64,000 bases of DNA from a bacterium (GCA_021795235.1 JAJYPP010000003.1:36251-100250), one strand, 5' to 3'; numbered from the stretch's first letter, positions 36,381 to 46,096 are shown. Program-made: numbers and translations. The notes: generated from the letters alone by a model not told the origin.

Positions 36381-38395
36381 GTCAGCCGCAGCCCCAGGAC
36401 GACCAGACCCAGCAGCGCGAAGAAGAAGAAGACCAGCGCATAGTCCTTCAGGAATCCCGTCTGGAACGTCCTGAAGTCCTCGGCCATGGTCGCAATCGCG
36501 TCCCGGACTCCTGCCACCGCGCCATCCACCAGGATCGGTTCGATGACCGCGCGCACGACCTGAGCCAGGGCCGCCACGGGGCGCACCAGGGTGACATCGT
36601 AGATCTCGTCCCAGTAGAACTTGTGGAAGGACAGCTGGTAGAGCCAGGGCAGGTGGCGGGGTACCAGTTCCCGGGAAATCGACCGCCGGCCGTACACCGC
36701 CCACGCCAGGGCCACCCCGCCCACGCTGAGAACGACGCCCACCAGCAGCGCGAGGCCGGCGACCAGGTTGCCGGGATGTTGGCTGGGCACCCCCAAGGTG
36801 GGCTTGAGGAACGCGCTGAAGACGGTGATCGGAGCGAAGCCCGCGAAGTCGATGTTCAAGAAGCCCACCACGGTCGCCAGCCCCGCCAGGACCATCACCG
36901 GGATCAGCATGATGGAAGGCGCCTCGTGGGCATGCTTGGCCGGTTCCGAACGCGGCTCGCCCAGAAACGCGATCCACACCACCCGGAAGATGTAGAAGCT
37001 GGTCAGGACGTTTATGGAAACCCCGATCACCCACAACCAGGGAACCGCGGGGCCCAGCGCGAGGCCACTGCCAAGCAGCTCCTCCTTGCTGAAGAAGCCC
37101 GCAAAGATGGGGATGCCAGAGAGCGCAAGAGCGCCCACCGTGAAGCAGATGAAGGTCCACTTCATCTGCCTGGAGAGCCCACCCATGGCTCTGATGTCCT
37201 GCTCGTCATTGATCGAGTGGATCACGTTCCCGGCGGCCAGGAAGAGCAGGGCCTTGAAGCAGGCGTGGGTGACGAACTGGAACATGCCGGCCGAATATGC
37301 GCCAACTCCGACCGCGAAGATCATGAGCCCGATCTGACTCATGGTGGAGTAGGCGATCACGCGCTTGATGTCGTGCTGGGTGCAACCGATCACACCCGCC
37401 ATGAACGCGGTCCCAATCCCTATCGCCGCGACCAGGCCCGCAGCCACCGGAGCCTGTTGGTAGATGGGATGGAAGCGCGCCACCAGATACACCCCGGCGG
37501 TCACCATCGTGGCGGCGTGTATCAACGCCGACACCGGGGTTGGGCCCTCCATCGCGTCCGGGAGCCAGGTGTGCAGCGGCCACTGGGCGGACTTGGCGGC
37601 CGCCCCCAGGAACAGCAGGATTCCGATCGCCGTGACCATCCCTCCCCCGACCGGCCCCAGCCCCTGGTGAAAATGGGCACCCGGGCCGACGTTGGCAAAG
37701 ATCGTCTGCATGTTGACGGTGTGCAGCAGCCGGCCGCCGGGGCCACGCAGGTTCAGGAAGATCAGGAAGGCTCCCAGCACCAGGCCCACGTCGCCGATGA
37801 CCTGGGTTACGAAGGCCTTGCGGCCCGCCGCCACCGCCGACTTGCGCTCATACCAGAAGGCGATCAGGGCGTAGGAGGCGAACGCCACCATCGCCCAGCC
37901 GATGATCAGGAACACCAGGGTGTTGCTCATGACCAGGACCAACATGCTGGTGATGAAAAGGTTCATGTAGGCGAAGAAGCGGTTGAAGCTCCGGTCGTGG
38001 GCCATGTAGCCCACGCTGTACACGTGGATCAGACCCCCGATCCCGGTGATCACCAGCATCATCAGCACCGAGAGGGGATCGATCCGCACCGAGAAGTTGG
38101 CGTTGAAGCCGCTCTGGGCAGCCACCCCGCCCGCCGACCCCACCGAGGCGTTGAGCCAGTGCCAGAAGACCACGGTGATCCCCCGCTGGGAGGGCGGACG
38201 GGTCAGCATGGCGACGAAGGTCACCACGGTGGCGGCAAAGGCGCCCAGCACGACCCCCGGGCCCATCCACGCCACCACCAACTTCGGCAGCTTGCCCAGG
38301 GTCAGCGCGTTGACCAGGAAGCCGGCCGTGGGCAGTCCCAGGACGATCGCCGCCAGCACCAGGATCATGGTGGGGTTCACGAGGACATCACTCAC
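36377..38395 (-). CDS. nuoL: NADH-quinone oxidoreductase subunit L
   Basis: The 672-residue largest antiporter-like subunit includes NTLVFLIIGWAMVAFASYALIAFWYE, AKSAQWPLHTWLPDAMEGPTPVSALIHAATMV and QHDIKRVIAYSTMSQIGLM. The long C-terminal helix region that braces NuoM and NuoN is present. It overlaps nuoK by 8 and nuoM by 4 bases. Confidence 0.98.
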   Translation of the reverse strand: MSDVLVNPTMILVLAAIVLGLPTAGFLVNALTLGKLPKLVVAWMGPGVVLGAFAATVVTFVAMLTRPPSQRGITVVFWHWLNASVGSAGGVAAQSGFNANFSVRIDPLSVLMMLVITGIGGLIHVYSVGYMAHDRSFNRFFAYMNLFITSMLVLVMSNTLVFLIIGWAMVAFASYALIAFWYERKSAVAAGRKAFVTQVIGDVGLVLGAFLIFLNLRGPGGRLLHTVNMQTIFANVGPGAHFHQGLGPVGGGMVTAIGILLFLGAAAKSAQWPLHTWLPDAMEGPTPVSALIHAATMVTAGVYLVARFHPIYQQAPVAAGLVAAIGIGTAFMAGVIGCTQHDIKRVIAYSTMSQIGLMIFAVGVGAYSAGMFQFVTHACFKALLFLAAGNVIHSINDEQDIRAMGGLSRQMKWTFICFTVGALALSGIPIFAGFFSKEELLGSGLALGPAVPWLWVIGVSINVLTSFYIFRVVWIAFLGEPRSEPAKHAHEAPSIMLIPVMVLAGLATVVGFLNIDFAGFAPITVFSAFLKPTLGVPSQHPGNLVAGLALLVGVVLSVGGVALAWAVYGRRSISRELVPRHLPWLYQLSFHKFYWDEIYDVTLVRPVAALAQVVRAVIEPILVDGAVAGVRDAIATMAEDFRTFQTGFLKDYALVFFFFALLGLVVLGLRLT

Positions 38396-38693
38396 TCATC
38401 TCGCTGAGTTCGTCCAGGTCCAGCCGCCGACCGCTGCGGTACACACCGGTGATCAGGGCCAGCCCCACCACCACCTCGCTGGCGGCCACCGCGATCACGA
38501 ACAGGGCGAAGATCTGGCCGGCCATGGTGTGGGTGTAGCGCGCGTAGGTGATCAGGGCCAGGTTGGCGGCGTTGAGCATCAGCTCAATCGACATGAAGAC
38601 CACCAGGGGATTGCGACGCACCAGCACCCCCACCGCCCCGATCGAGAACAGCGCCGCCGAGAGGATCAGGAAGCCCGGGAACAAGCTGCTCAC
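38388..38693 (-). CDS. nuoK: NADH-quinone oxidoreductase subunit K
   Basis: A 101-residue three-helix membrane subunit. RRNPLVVFMSIELMLNAANLALI carries the conserved glutamate of the proton path, and ALFVIAVAASEVVVGLALI the second. It overlaps nuoJ by 4 bases. Confidence 0.97.
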   Translation of the reverse strand: MSSLFPGFLILSAALFSIGAVGVLVRRNPLVVFMSIELMLNAANLALITYARYTHTMAGQIFALFVIAVAASEVVVGLALITGVYRSGRRLDLDELSEMSE

Positions 38694-39223
38694 ACCAGCG
38701 GCCTCCTGCGCTTGGACAAGTAGACCGCCCCGACCGCCGCCACCAGCAGCAGCAGTGAGGTCACCTCGAAGGGCAGAAGATAGGTCGTGAACAGCTGCTC
38801 GCCCAGGGTCTGCACCTGGCCGTGCGCGTTGACGACCGCCGGGGCAAATGGTCCCAGCCCGCCATGGAGGCGGCCCCCGGGGCCCACCGTGATCCCGTTG
38901 AGGGTGAGCCGGCCTATCACCAAGGTGAAGATGACCGCAGCCAGGCCACCCAGCAGAAGCCGCAGCTCCAGCGGGCGCACCCGCTCCTCGGCGCCGGGTG
39001 ACAGCAGGGCGATGATGAACACGAACAGGACCATGACCGCCCCGGCGTAGACGATGATCTGCACAGCGGCTAGGAACTGGGCGTCGAGGAGCAGGAAGAG
39101 AGCGGCCAGGGACACCATGTTCACCACCAGGCTGAGCGCCGAATAGAGGGTGCGCTGGCTGAGCACAACCCCCAAGCCACCCAGGAAGGCCAGTCCGGCC
39201 GCGATCCCGAAGATCACTGTCAT
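38690..39223 (-). CDS. nuoJ: NADH-quinone oxidoreductase subunit J
   Basis: A 177-residue membrane subunit with about five helices. LDAQFLAAVQIIVYAGAVMVLFVFIIALL is the conserved helix 3 segment containing the pi-bulge region. It overlaps nuoI and nuoK by 4 bases each. Confidence 0.96.
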   Translation of the reverse strand: MTVIFGIAAGLAFLGGLGVVLSQRTLYSALSLVVNMVSLAALFLLLDAQFLAAVQIIVYAGAVMVLFVFIIALLSPGAEERVRPLELRLLLGGLAAVIFTLVIGRLTLNGITVGPGGRLHGGLGPFAPAVVNAHGQVQTLGEQLFTTYLLPFEVTSLLLLVAAVGAVYLSKRRRPLV

Positions 39224-39810
39224 ATGGGGTTGGCCCCTCCCCCTTCGCCGCGGGGTTCAGGAATGGGCGGGCGCAGGCCCGGAGCGGACCCGGCCGGTCC
39301 CAGGTGCGACGACCCTGCTCCCATCGGGGTCGGCTGCGGCGAGGGCGCCCCGGTGGCGAGGCCGGCTCCGGTCGTCATCGGATGAAAGCCGGGCCAGGCC
39401 TCCAGGAGGTCGTCCTTGGTCGCCACCAGGTGCTCGCGCTTGTAATCGCACAGGTCGAGCCGGGGCCCCAGCGTGATCGCCTCGGTGGGGCAGGCCTCAG
39501 CGCAGTAGCCGCAGTAGATGCAGCGCATCAGATTGATCTCGTAGCGCACCGCGTAGCGCTCCCCCGGTGACACCGGGTGCTGGGGATCATTCTCGCCTGC
39601 CTGCACGTAGATGCAGCCCACCGGGCAGGCCCCCGCACACAGCTCGCACCCGATGCACTTCTCCAGCCCGTTGTCGTAGCGATGGAGGATGTGCCGGCCG
39701 CGATGGCGCGGTGGTACCGGCCGCTGCTCCTCGGGGTACTGGATGGTGATGGGCTTGGTCAGCATTTCGCGCATGGTGATGCGCAGCCCGCCGATCAGTT
39801 CACGAAACAT
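39220..39810 (-). CDS. nuoI: NADH-quinone oxidoreductase subunit I
   Basis: The 196-residue ferredoxin-like subunit has two [4Fe-4S] motifs: CIGCELCAGACPVGCI and CIYCGYCAEACPTEA (clusters N6a and N6b). A C-terminal proline/glycine-rich tail of about 60 residues is longer than usual. It links the peripheral arm to the membrane arm and lies 36 bases after nuoH. Confidence 0.97.
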   Translation of the reverse strand: MFRELIGGLRITMREMLTKPITIQYPEEQRPVPPRHRGRHILHRYDNGLEKCIGCELCAGACPVGCIYVQAGENDPQHPVSPGERYAVRYEINLMRCIYCGYCAEACPTEAITLGPRLDLCDYKREHLVATKDDLLEAWPGFHPMTTGAGLATGAPSPQPTPMGAGSSHLGPAGSAPGLRPPIPEPRGEGGGANPI

Positions 39811-39846
39811 GGCACCCCGCAGTCGGCAATAACTGGAGCAGCTCGG

Positions 39847-40905
39847 TCATCGCAGCGCCACGAACAGGCTGGTCAGCAACAGATTCACCAGCCCCAGGGG
39901 CAGCAGCACCTTCCAGCCGAACTGCATGAGGCGGTCGTAGCGCAGGCGCGGGAACGTCCAGCGCACCCACATCATGACGAAGATCAGCAGGCCCACCTTG
40001 GCCGCGAACCAGATGGGCCCGAGCCAGTTCGGGAGGAAGAAGAACGGCGCCATCCAGCCGCCCAGGAACATCACGGTGGCGATCGAACAGACCGTGACCA
40101 TGTTGATGTACTCCGCCATGAAGAACAGCCCGAAGCGCATCCCCGAGTACTCGGTGTGGTAGCCGGCCACCAGCTCCGACTCCGCCTCCGGAAGGTCGAA
40201 GGGGAGCCGGTTGGTCTCCGCCAGAGCTCCCGTGAAGTACAGCAGGAACCCCATGGGCTGCAGGAAGACGAACCACAGCGAATGCTGCTGGTTCACCACC
40301 GTCTCCAGGTTGAGCGAGCCCGCCAGCAGCACCGGGCCGATGAGGGCAAAGCTAACCGCCATCTCGTAGCTGATCAACTGCGCCGAACTCCGGAGCGCTC
40401 CCAAGAGCGAGTACTTGGAGTTGCTGGCCCAGCCGCCCAGGAATATTGAGTACACCCCCAAAGAGGTGATCGCCAGGATGAACAGCAGCCCCACGTTGAG
40501 GTGGGCCAGATCCCAGTGCAGCGGATACCCGCCCGGGCAGCTGGCAGAGAGCGGCCCCGCCCCATGGGTACCCCCGATGCAGATGGTCTGATCGATCGGG
40601 ATCACCGAGAAGGCGAACAGGGCCGCCGCCGCGGCCAGGGCGGGAGCGATCAGGTAGAGCAGGTTGTCCCGCCCTTCAGGGGCTGCCTTCTCCTTCAAGA
40701 AAAGCTTCACCCCGTCGGCCGCCGGCTGCAGGAATCCGAAGGGACCCACCCGGTTGGGACCGTACCGGAGCTGGATGCGGGCGGAGATCTTGCGCTCGGC
40801 CAGGGTCATGTAGGCGAACGCGGTGGCCAGCACGATCACGATGAGAAGGCCCTTGACCAGGGCCACGATCACGGCCAGGAGAATGGACGTGGCCGCGGGG
40901 CTCAA
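39847..40905 (-). CDS. nuoH: NADH-quinone oxidoreductase subunit H
   Basis: The 352-residue membrane subunit has AERKISARIQLRYGPNRVGPFGFLQPAADGVKL, the quinone-chamber loop, and ETNRLPFDLPEAESELVAGYHTEYSG. The acidic residues of the E-channel are present. The start is a TTG overlapping the nuoG stop (TTGA). Confidence 0.97.
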   Translation of the reverse strand: MSPAATSILLAVIVALVKGLLIVIVLATAFAYMTLAERKISARIQLRYGPNRVGPFGFLQPAADGVKLFLKEKAAPEGRDNLLYLIAPALAAAAALFAFSVIPIDQTICIGGTHGAGPLSASCPGGYPLHWDLAHLNVGLLFILAITSLGVYSIFLGGWASNSKYSLLGALRSSAQLISYEMAVSFALIGPVLLAGSLNLETVVNQQHSLWFVFLQPMGFLLYFTGALAETNRLPFDLPEAESELVAGYHTEYSGMRFGLFFMAEYINMVTVCSIATVMFLGGWMAPFFFLPNWLGPIWFAAKVGLLIFVMMWVRWTFPRLRYDRLMQFGWKVLLPLGLVNLLLTSLFVALR

Positions 40906-42812
40906 ATGTTGGCCCCCCAGTCGGCACGGAGCCCTCCCTGGGTCCCCTGATATGCGGGTACCGCCTCGGCCAGTCTCCTGAAGGCGGGGCCTGCAAGAGG
41001 TTGGGCGTGGAAGTCACCGCCCATCCCGGTTCCCAACTCGACAATGCTGCGAAGGTCGGGGGGGAATGGGAACTTGGGCTCCACCGCCGGGCGGATCCGT
41101 TGCACCCGGCCTTCGGTGTTGGTGACGGTGCCGGCCTTCTCGACCATGGTCCTCCCGGGGATCACCACATGAGCCTGCGCCGTCGCCGCTCCCGACCAGG
41201 CCGCCAGCACCACCGCCAGATCGACCCGGCCCACCGCCTCCCGAAAGTCGGGGTCGGCCTCGAGTTCCGCGGTCGGATCGATGAGCACCAGCGCTCGCAG
41301 ACTGCCCGCGGCGGCGGCCCGCAACATCTCCTTGGTGCCCAGCCCGGGGGCTGGGGCGGGCCGATATCCAGGCAGCCAGTTCGGCAACAGGCCCAGGTCC
41401 TGACAGCCGCGGTCGTTGACCAGGTCCACCACCGACAGGACCCTGGCCCGGCGCGTCTTGGAAGTGAGCTTGGTACGAAGCTGCCGAGCCTGGTCGAGCT
41501 CGTCCTGGTGGGCGATTATGCCGATCTCGCCCGACTGGGGCAGCTGCTTGCCCACGGTCGCCGGGCTGGAGCCGGACGGCACCCGCAGCACCGTGCGGCC
41601 GCGCTTGTGTTCGGCCTTGAACAACCTCAGGGTCAATACCGGGGCCGCCGCCTCGGGTCGGCCCCCCACCACCACCAGCGCATCGCAGTCCTCGATCCCC
41701 GCGATGGAGAGCTCGAAGTCCTGAGGGGCCAGCTGACCGAGGCCGGTCAGGCGGTGGTCCAGGTTGGCGGTCCCGATCACCTCCCGAGCCAACCACTGGA
41801 GCGCAAAGGCCTCCTCATTGGTGATCCTCGACGACCCGATGACGCCCACGGCCGCGGCCCCGAACTCCGACCTCACTCGCAGCAGGCCGCCGCAGGCCCG
41901 CTCGATCGCCTCCTTGTGGGAAACCGGCTGCCGGACACCACCCACCCTGGCTTCTGGGGTGGCGACCCGGCCGCTGCGGTTCATCTCCGGGAAGCTGTAC
42001 CGCCCGCGGTCACAGAGCCAGCTGTCGTCGACCTCCGGATTGTCGTTGCTGGCGTAGCGGGCGACCTGGTCCTCGCGAGCGTCCACGAAGATGTTGCACC
42101 CATAGCTGCAATGGGAGCAGACGCTGGCGGTCCGGCGCAGGTCCCAGGGCCGGGACCGAAAGCGGTACTTCGCGTGAGTCAACGCCCCCACCGGGCAGAC
42201 TTCGGGGAGGTTGCCCTGGAACCCGCTCTGCAGCGGCCGCCGTTCGAAGGTGTCGACCACCGTGTGCACGCCACGCTCCTGGAGCACGATCTCCCGTTCC
42301 CCGGTGATCTCCTCGTAGTAGCGGACACAGCGCCAGCAGAGGATGCACCTCTCCTGATCCAGGAAGATCTTGTCCGAGAGCGGGATCGCCTTGTCGAAGT
42401 GGACCTTCTCGGTGATGCTGGTGCGAGTCCGCCCGGGCCCGTAGCGCTGGGTGAAGTCCTGGAGGTCGCACTCGCCGCCGCGGTCGCAGACCGGACAGTC
42501 CAGGGGATGGTTGACTAGCAAGAATTCCAGGTTGCCGTCCCGGAACTTGCGGACCTGTTCGGTGGCGGTGCGAACGACCATGTTCGGGGCGACGCGCGTG
42601 GCACAGGCTGGCTGCAACTTGGGCGCCCCCTCCACCTCCACCAGGCACATCCGGCAGACGGCGACCGGCTCCAACTTCTTGTGAGCGCAGTAGACCGGGA
42701 CGAAGACTCCCGCCTTCTCGCAGGCGTCCCAGACCAGGGTCCCGGGGGCGACCTGCACCTTCCGATCATCCACCGAAACGGTGACCAACTCAGTGGGGCT
42801 CGGCTCGGCCAC
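40902..42812 (-). CDS. nuoG: NADH-quinone oxidoreductase subunit G
   Basis: 636 residues. N-terminal [2Fe-2S] ferredoxin: YCAHKKLEPVAVCRMC...C. The His-Cys3 site is HPLDCPVCDRGGECDLQD. [4Fe-4S] CILCWRCVRYYEE with NLPEVCPVGAL follows, then an extra cluster motif CSHCSYGCN. The C-terminal molybdopterin-oxidoreductase-like domain is shorter than in E. coli (908 residues overall there) and is presumably non-catalytic. The start is a GTG directly after the nuoF stop. Confidence 0.96.
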   Translation of the reverse strand: MAEPSPTELVTVSVDDRKVQVAPGTLVWDACEKAGVFVPVYCAHKKLEPVAVCRMCLVEVEGAPKLQPACATRVAPNMVVRTATEQVRKFRDGNLEFLLVNHPLDCPVCDRGGECDLQDFTQRYGPGRTRTSITEKVHFDKAIPLSDKIFLDQERCILCWRCVRYYEEITGEREIVLQERGVHTVVDTFERRPLQSGFQGNLPEVCPVGALTHAKYRFRSRPWDLRRTASVCSHCSYGCNIFVDAREDQVARYASNDNPEVDDSWLCDRGRYSFPEMNRSGRVATPEARVGGVRQPVSHKEAIERACGGLLRVRSEFGAAAVGVIGSSRITNEEAFALQWLAREVIGTANLDHRLTGLGQLAPQDFELSIAGIEDCDALVVVGGRPEAAAPVLTLRLFKAEHKRGRTVLRVPSGSSPATVGKQLPQSGEIGIIAHQDELDQARQLRTKLTSKTRRARVLSVVDLVNDRGCQDLGLLPNWLPGYRPAPAPGLGTKEMLRAAAAGSLRALVLIDPTAELEADPDFREAVGRVDLAVVLAAWSGAATAQAHVVIPGRTMVEKAGTVTNTEGRVQRIRPAVEPKFPFPPDLRSIVELGTGMGGDFHAQPLAGPAFRRLAEAVPAYQGTQGGLRADWGANI

Positions 42813-44093
42813 CTAGACAGCGACCTCCAGCCGCTCACTGAGTGGGCACCCGCCCGCCTCGCAGTGGCTCAGAAACTCGTCTGGGAACATCCGGTATGCG
42901 GACATCACAAACCAGGTCGCGGTGTCCCCCAGCGGGCAGAAACAGCGGCCATCCATGTTGGCGCAGATGTCGGCCAGGGTGGCCAGCTCCGCCTTGGAAG
43001 CCAGGCCGGCCTCGAGGCGGTGCATCAGCTCGCTCTCGAAGTAAGTGCCCTCACGACAGGGAACGCACTTGCCACAGGACTCGTGACGATAGAAGTCGAC
43101 CAGGCGCATCGCCACGTTCACCAGGCAGGTGGTGTCGTCCATGATCACCAGGGCACCGGCACCGAGTGACGAGCCCGCGTCCGCGACCGCCTTGAAATCC
43201 AGCGGCAGGTCCAGGTGCTCCGGCCCCAGGATTTGCATCGACCCGCCCCCCGGTTGCATCGCCTTGAACTGACGCCCGCGCCAAACCCCCCCGGCCATCT
43301 GGAGCAGGTCCCTAAAGGTCGTCTTGCCCATCGGCACCTCAAAGGTCCCCGGCTTCTCGACATGGCCACTCACGCAGAAGAGACGGGTGCCCGGACTGGC
43401 CTCGGTGCCCAGGGCGGCGTAGGCGGCCCCACCCTCGGCCACGATGAAGGGAAGGTTAGAGAGCGTTTCCACGTTGTTGACCACGGTCGGGTGGCCGTAG
43501 AGGCCCTTGACCGCCGGGAATGGTGGCTTGAGGCGCGGTTGGCCCCGCCTGCCCTCCAGAGAGTCCAGCAAGGCGGTCTCCTCGCCACAGATGTAGGCGC
43601 CCGCCCCGCCGTGCACCAGCAGTTCGCAGTCCCAGCCCGAGTCCAGGACATTCCGCCCGACATAGCCAGCCCGCCTCGCCTCTTCGACCGCTCGCTCCAG
43701 CAGCTCGCGCTGGCTGCGGTACTCCCCTCTGATGTAGATGAACGCGAGGTTGACCTGGAGGGCGAAGGCGGCGATCAGGATGCCCTCGAGGAGCTGGTGG
43801 GGGTACTCCTCCATCAGGACCCTGTCCTTGAAGCAGCCAGGCTCCGACTCGTCAGCGTTAACACACAGGTAGCGGGGGAAGCTGTCCTTGGGCAGGAAGC
43901 TCCACTTGGTGGCGGTGGGAAAGGCAGCCCCTCCCCGGCCCCGAAGCCCGGACGCCTTGACCTCGGAGGCAATCGCTTCTGGCCCCATCTTCACGGCGCG
44001 GCGGAGCGATTGGTAACCGCCGACCTTCTCGTACCCAGCCAAGGTGGTGAGCCCCGGGGACCCCTGGTGGCGGGTCAGGACCAACTGGCTCAC
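42813..44093 (-). CDS. nuoF: NADH-quinone oxidoreductase subunit F
   Basis: The 426-residue NADH- and FMN-binding subunit has GLRGRGGAAFPTATKW (FMN), GGAGAYICGEETALLDSLEG (NADH) and ESCGKCVPCREGT plus a later Cys (cluster N3). The open frame extends to 44351, but that part overlaps nuoE. The GTG at 44093 overlaps the nuoE stop by 4 bases and gives the normal length. Confidence 0.97.
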   Translation of the reverse strand: MSQLVLTRHQGSPGLTTLAGYEKVGGYQSLRRAVKMGPEAIASEVKASGLRGRGGAAFPTATKWSFLPKDSFPRYLCVNADESEPGCFKDRVLMEEYPHQLLEGILIAAFALQVNLAFIYIRGEYRSQRELLERAVEEARRAGYVGRNVLDSGWDCELLVHGGAGAYICGEETALLDSLEGRRGQPRLKPPFPAVKGLYGHPTVVNNVETLSNLPFIVAEGGAAYAALGTEASPGTRLFCVSGHVEKPGTFEVPMGKTTFRDLLQMAGGVWRGRQFKAMQPGGGSMQILGPEHLDLPLDFKAVADAGSSLGAGALVIMDDTTCLVNVAMRLVDFYRHESCGKCVPCREGTYFESELMHRLEAGLASKAELATLADICANMDGRCFCPLGDTATWFVMSAYRMFPDEFLSHCEAGGCPLSERLEVAV

Positions 44094-44614
44094 CCCTGCC
44101 GGTCTCCCTTTGGTGATTGGTTGCGAATCGCCTGGATGACCTCGACAGCCGACTGCGGACTGAGGTTCTCGTAGCTGTAACGGTCCACCTGCATCATCGG
44201 AGCCCCCCCGCACGCCCCCAGGCACTCCACGGTCCCCTCGATGCTGAAGTCTCCCTCGGGAGTGTTCCCCTCTTGGTCGAGCTGGAGCGCATCCTGGAGA
44301 TGGCCCAAGACCTCGTCCGATCCACGCAGGCCGCAGGACACGTTGCGGCACACCTGGACCACGTGACGGCCAGGTTTGTGGTTGAAATACATGGAGTAGA
44401 AGGTGGCGACCGCTTCCACATCGCCGGGCAGGAGCCTGAGCTCCGAGGCGACCACCTCGATGGTCCAGGGCGGCAGGTAGCCGAGCTCATCCTGGACCGC
44501 CCAGAGCGCTGGTAGGACGGCCGAACGGGAAGACGGGTACTGGCCCTCAAGGGCGCGGATGCGCGCCAGGGTGGCGGCGCTCAACCCCACCACCGAGGTC
44601 GTGCCTTCAGCCAT
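44090..44614 (-). CDS. nuoE: NADH-quinone oxidoreductase subunit E
   Basis: The 174-residue thioredoxin-like subunit has [2Fe-2S] ligands in CRNVSC and CLGAC. The ATG at 44614 has GGGGAGG 8 bases upstream; an ATG at 44650 is less likely. It begins the second nuo block, so a promoter must lie in the 174 bases before it. TAAAGT on the minus strand at about 44712-44717 is a possible -10. Confidence 0.96.
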   Translation of the reverse strand: MAEGTTSVVGLSAATLARIRALEGQYPSSRSAVLPALWAVQDELGYLPPWTIEVVASELRLLPGDVEAVATFYSMYFNHKPGRHVVQVCRNVSCGLRGSDEVLGHLQDALQLDQEGNTPEGDFSIEGTVECLGACGGAPMMQVDRYSYENLSPQSAVEVIQAIRNQSPKGDRQG

Positions 44615-44788
44615 CGGACCTGCCTCCCCGCCAGCGGGGCGCAGGAGCATGCGGCTCTCTCCCCAGAAGGCGGCGGGCGTGCTCGCGCTTGCCCCTGCTC
44701 ATTCTCGCCCCACTTTACCAATCCGCCCCCCCCGCCCGAGGGAGCCTGCACTGCCCTGAGGGGTCCGGATGCTGCAGGATTACCCACC

Positions 44789-46096
44789 ATGAGACTCTGG
44801 CGGATCACCCGTCCCCGAGATCAGGAGGACCAGGCGAGGTCCGGCCGGGAGCCCAGGTCCGCCCTGCGCCGGCTAGCGGGCGCCACCGCCCTGAAGCAGA
44901 ATTTCTTCTATCTCATCGGGATAGGGGGATCGGGTGCGGGGGTGCTGGTGGCACAGTCCTACGGCGCCCATCACCTGTCCGCTGCCGGTAACGGCGAGTC
45001 CACCTCCGTGGTGGCGGTTCTCAATCTCCTGTACACCACCTCCTACGTGGTCGCCGCCGGGTGTGCCCGGGAAGTGGCGGCCGGCCTGGCCGAGGGGGTG
45101 GAGGCGGAGTCCCAGTGGGCCAGGCTCCGCCGCCACGGTTGGCGGATCGGGCTGGCCCTCGGGCTCGTCATGGTGCCGGTGGATGCGGGACTGGCTGTGC
45201 TCCTCCATCTGGCGGATCCATGGGTCCTGGTGGTGACCGTCGTCGCCGGCCCGGCCGCGGCTCTGGGAGGGTCCCAGCGAGGGTACCTCCAGGGCGCCAG
45301 CCAGTTCGGACGGCTGGCGGTCAACTTCCTCCTGTATGGGATGACCATGGTCGTGCTGGCGGTTCTGCTGCTGAGCCTCGGGTTGGGTCCCGTCGCCGTC
45401 CCCGTGGCCTCGGTGGCGGGCGCTCTGGGGTCGGCGGTATACCCCCGCCACCGGCGGGCCGTTAACGCGATGCCGAGGGCTCACCCCGGCGCGCTGGTGG
45501 ACCCGACCGTGCTGGCCGGGGCCGCCACCGCTCCCATCTTCAACAACATCGACGTGGTGGCCGCCAGGCATGTGCTGAGCCCCACCTCGGCGGGCCTCTA
45601 CTCCGGGCTCTCGATCATGGGCAAGATCCTGTTCTTCGGCACCAGCAGCCTGAGCGCGGTGATGTACCCCCGGATCGCTGCCGCCGCGAATGCCCGGGCC
45701 CGCCGGCAGCTGCTGATTCAGACCGGGGCCCTGCTCTTGGGGATCGACGCGGCGGTGGTGGCCGCCTACGCCGTTTTGGCCCACCCCCTCCTGGGGCTGG
45801 TGCTGGGCCCCCGGTACCAGTCCGACTCCACCCTGCTGCTCCTCTTCAGCCTCGGAATCGTCGGGCTGACCGTGGTCAACCTGCTGGTCTACTACAGCAT
45901 GGGCGCCAGGGACCGTAGTTTCGCCCTGGTCCCGGCCATTGGGGTGCCGCTCCTGATCTTCTGGCTCTTCACCAGCCCTCCCAACCTGGCCGACTTCGTT
46001 CCCAGGATCGCCTCCGCGCTCCTGATCCTGGGGGTGCTGGAAGCACTGTTGGTGCTGCCCAAGGCGCTCAGGAGCCGGCCCGGGCCGACAGACTAA
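44789..46096 (+). CDS. Polysaccharide flippase-like membrane protein (Wzx/MurJ superfamily)
   Basis: The 435-residue protein has about 12 hydrophobic helices arranged as in the MATE-like/oligosaccharide exporter superfamily: ...YLQGASQFGRLAVNFLLYG, NNIDVVAARHVLSPTSAGLYSGLSIMGKILFF and LLLGIDAAVVAAYAV. It probably moves a lipid-linked glycan across the membrane. It lies on the plus strand between nuoE and nuoD, breaking the complex I operon. Its stop overlaps the convergent nuoD stop by 4 bases. It likely works with the other glycan genes at 28-33 kb. Confidence 0.82.
   Translation: MRLWRITRPRDQEDQARSGREPRSALRRLAGATALKQNFFYLIGIGGSGAGVLVAQSYGAHHLSAAGNGESTSVVAVLNLLYTTSYVVAAGCAREVAAGLAEGVEAESQWARLRRHGWRIGLALGLVMVPVDAGLAVLLHLADPWVLVVTVVAGPAAALGGSQRGYLQGASQFGRLAVNFLLYGMTMVVLAVLLLSLGLGPVAVPVASVAGALGSAVYPRHRRAVNAMPRAHPGALVDPTVLAGAATAPIFNNIDVVAARHVLSPTSAGLYSGLSIMGKILFFGTSSLSAVMYPRIAAAANARARRQLLIQTGALLLGIDAAVVAAYAVLAHPLLGLVLGPRYQSDSTLLLLFSLGIVGLTVVNLLVYYSMGARDRSFALVPAIGVPLLIFWLFTSPPNLADFVPRIASALLILGVLEALLVLPKALRSRPGPTD

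Noticed and set aside
36296..38407. 703-codon plus-strand open frame opposite nuoL
   Set aside because: It is antisense to a gene with complete motifs and is rich in His, Gln, Arg and Asp, the usual shadow of GC-rich membrane protein genes.
41001..42518. 505-codon plus-strand frame opposite nuoG
   Set aside because: Antisense shadow; nuoG has all cluster motifs.
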